Source: Thermoflavimicrobium daqui
GTDB lineage: Bacteria; Bacillota; Bacilli; Thermoactinomycetales; Thermoactinomycetaceae
Length of the DNA stretch: 64,000 nt
Direction of reading: 5' to 3'
Assembly: GCF_003313465.1 (NCBI RefSeq)
Contig: NZ_KZ845670.1
Coordinates: 62,001 to 126,000, forward strand
Shown piece by piece: positions 63,863 to 64,000 of the stretch. The notes under the pieces are model-generated. The model searched no databases and was not told the origin of the DNA. It was given only the letters and a program-made list of their open reading frames with translations. Positions within the stretch are counted from its first letter, which is position 1. Each line of letters opens with the position of its first letter. A program made the position numbers and the translations under genes.

Positions 63863-63935
63863 GTCGATTTGCACAAAAATGGATGATAGCAAGGGCATGT
63901 TTTCGCCACGTGACTGATGATGTCTGGCAAGGATG
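63863..63935 (+). repeat. Dispersed repeat family 2, copy 2
   Basis: Gapless match to 18289-18354 (about 75% by eye), including the exact block CACGTGACTGA. It lies upstream of hutU, in the last 140 bp of the window, which hold no gene I can see. Confidence 0.6.
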
Positions 63936-64000
63936 AATCCGAGTCCGCTTCAGCTCATTCCATCAGATGGAACACTGGGAGACGTATGGAAGCAACACAC

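Overview
The window looks like chromosome from a low-GC, endospore-forming Firmicute. The evidence is the Bacillus-type block dacB/dacF-spmA-spmB with a ytfJ (gerW) homologue, a resB-resC-resD-resE cytochrome c maturation and redox-sensing block, Shine-Dalgarno-led genes with frequent TTG/GTG starts, SigA-type promoters and many U-tailed terminators. I think of the Thermoactinomycetaceae or a near relative in Bacillales, but the sequence alone does not settle this. I saw no rRNA, tRNA, CRISPR array, phage or intact transposase.

Layout. 1-4.3 kb: secreted V8-like protease, small lipoprotein, MOSC protein, HTH/coiled-coil protein, EamA transporter. 4.4-16.4 kb (minus strand): resE, resD, resC, resB, rluB, a GNAT gene, spmB, spmA, a D,D-carboxypeptidase, ytfJ, a DUF2953 gene and speE. 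16.4-24.3 kb: accessory genes (a dehydrogenase, a DoxX/DCC pair with a 33-aa coupled membrane peptide, a 15-repeat Sel1 protein, a MupG-like enzyme, GNAT), one frameshifted small gene and several degenerate dispersed repeats.

24.4-36.2 kb (minus strand) is the most unusual region. One apparent 13-gene operon encodes a bacterial microcompartment: three BMC-H hexamer proteins, one EutN/CcmL vertex protein, a 324-aa protein that may carry two degenerate shell-like domains, and a 244-aa flavoprotein-like protein. They lie among a cyclic-ureide amidohydrolase, an isochorismatase-fold cysteine hydrolase, UbiX plus UbiD, an adenine-deaminase-family protein, a cyclase-family (PF04199) hydrolase, a DUF1989 protein and an M20 amidohydrolase. 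There is no aldehyde dehydrogenase, phosphotransacylase or alcohol dehydrogenase, so it is not a standard aldehyde metabolosome. Degradation of a nitrogen heterocycle (purine, pyrimidine or hydantoin type) is the best inference.

37.9-50.7 kb (plus strand): a secreted PGRP/amidase with two golvesin-like domains. Then a SigA promoter, tandem glycine riboswitch and terminator lead glyA-sdaAB-sdaAA-gcvT-gcvH-gcvPA-gcvPB, a complete glycine-to-serine-to-pyruvate route. Next, a purine riboswitch of apparent ON architecture leads an NCS2 purine permease and a guanine-deaminase-like amidohydrolase. Purine uptake and deamination, heterocycle ring opening in a compartment, and glycine disposal could form one catabolic chain; this is inference.

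50.9-58.1 kb: small unknown proteins, an SLC13 transporter with a promoter overlapped by a strong CcpA cre match, a decayed Old Yellow Enzyme gene, a methyltransferase, and a DUF2243-CtaG-lipoprotein cluster. 58.2-63.8 kb (minus strand): histidine utilisation genes hutU, hutI and hutG with a YjiH-family membrane protein. A 199-bp element with perfect 16-bp terminal inverted repeats and a 5-bp target duplication sits between hutU and hutI.
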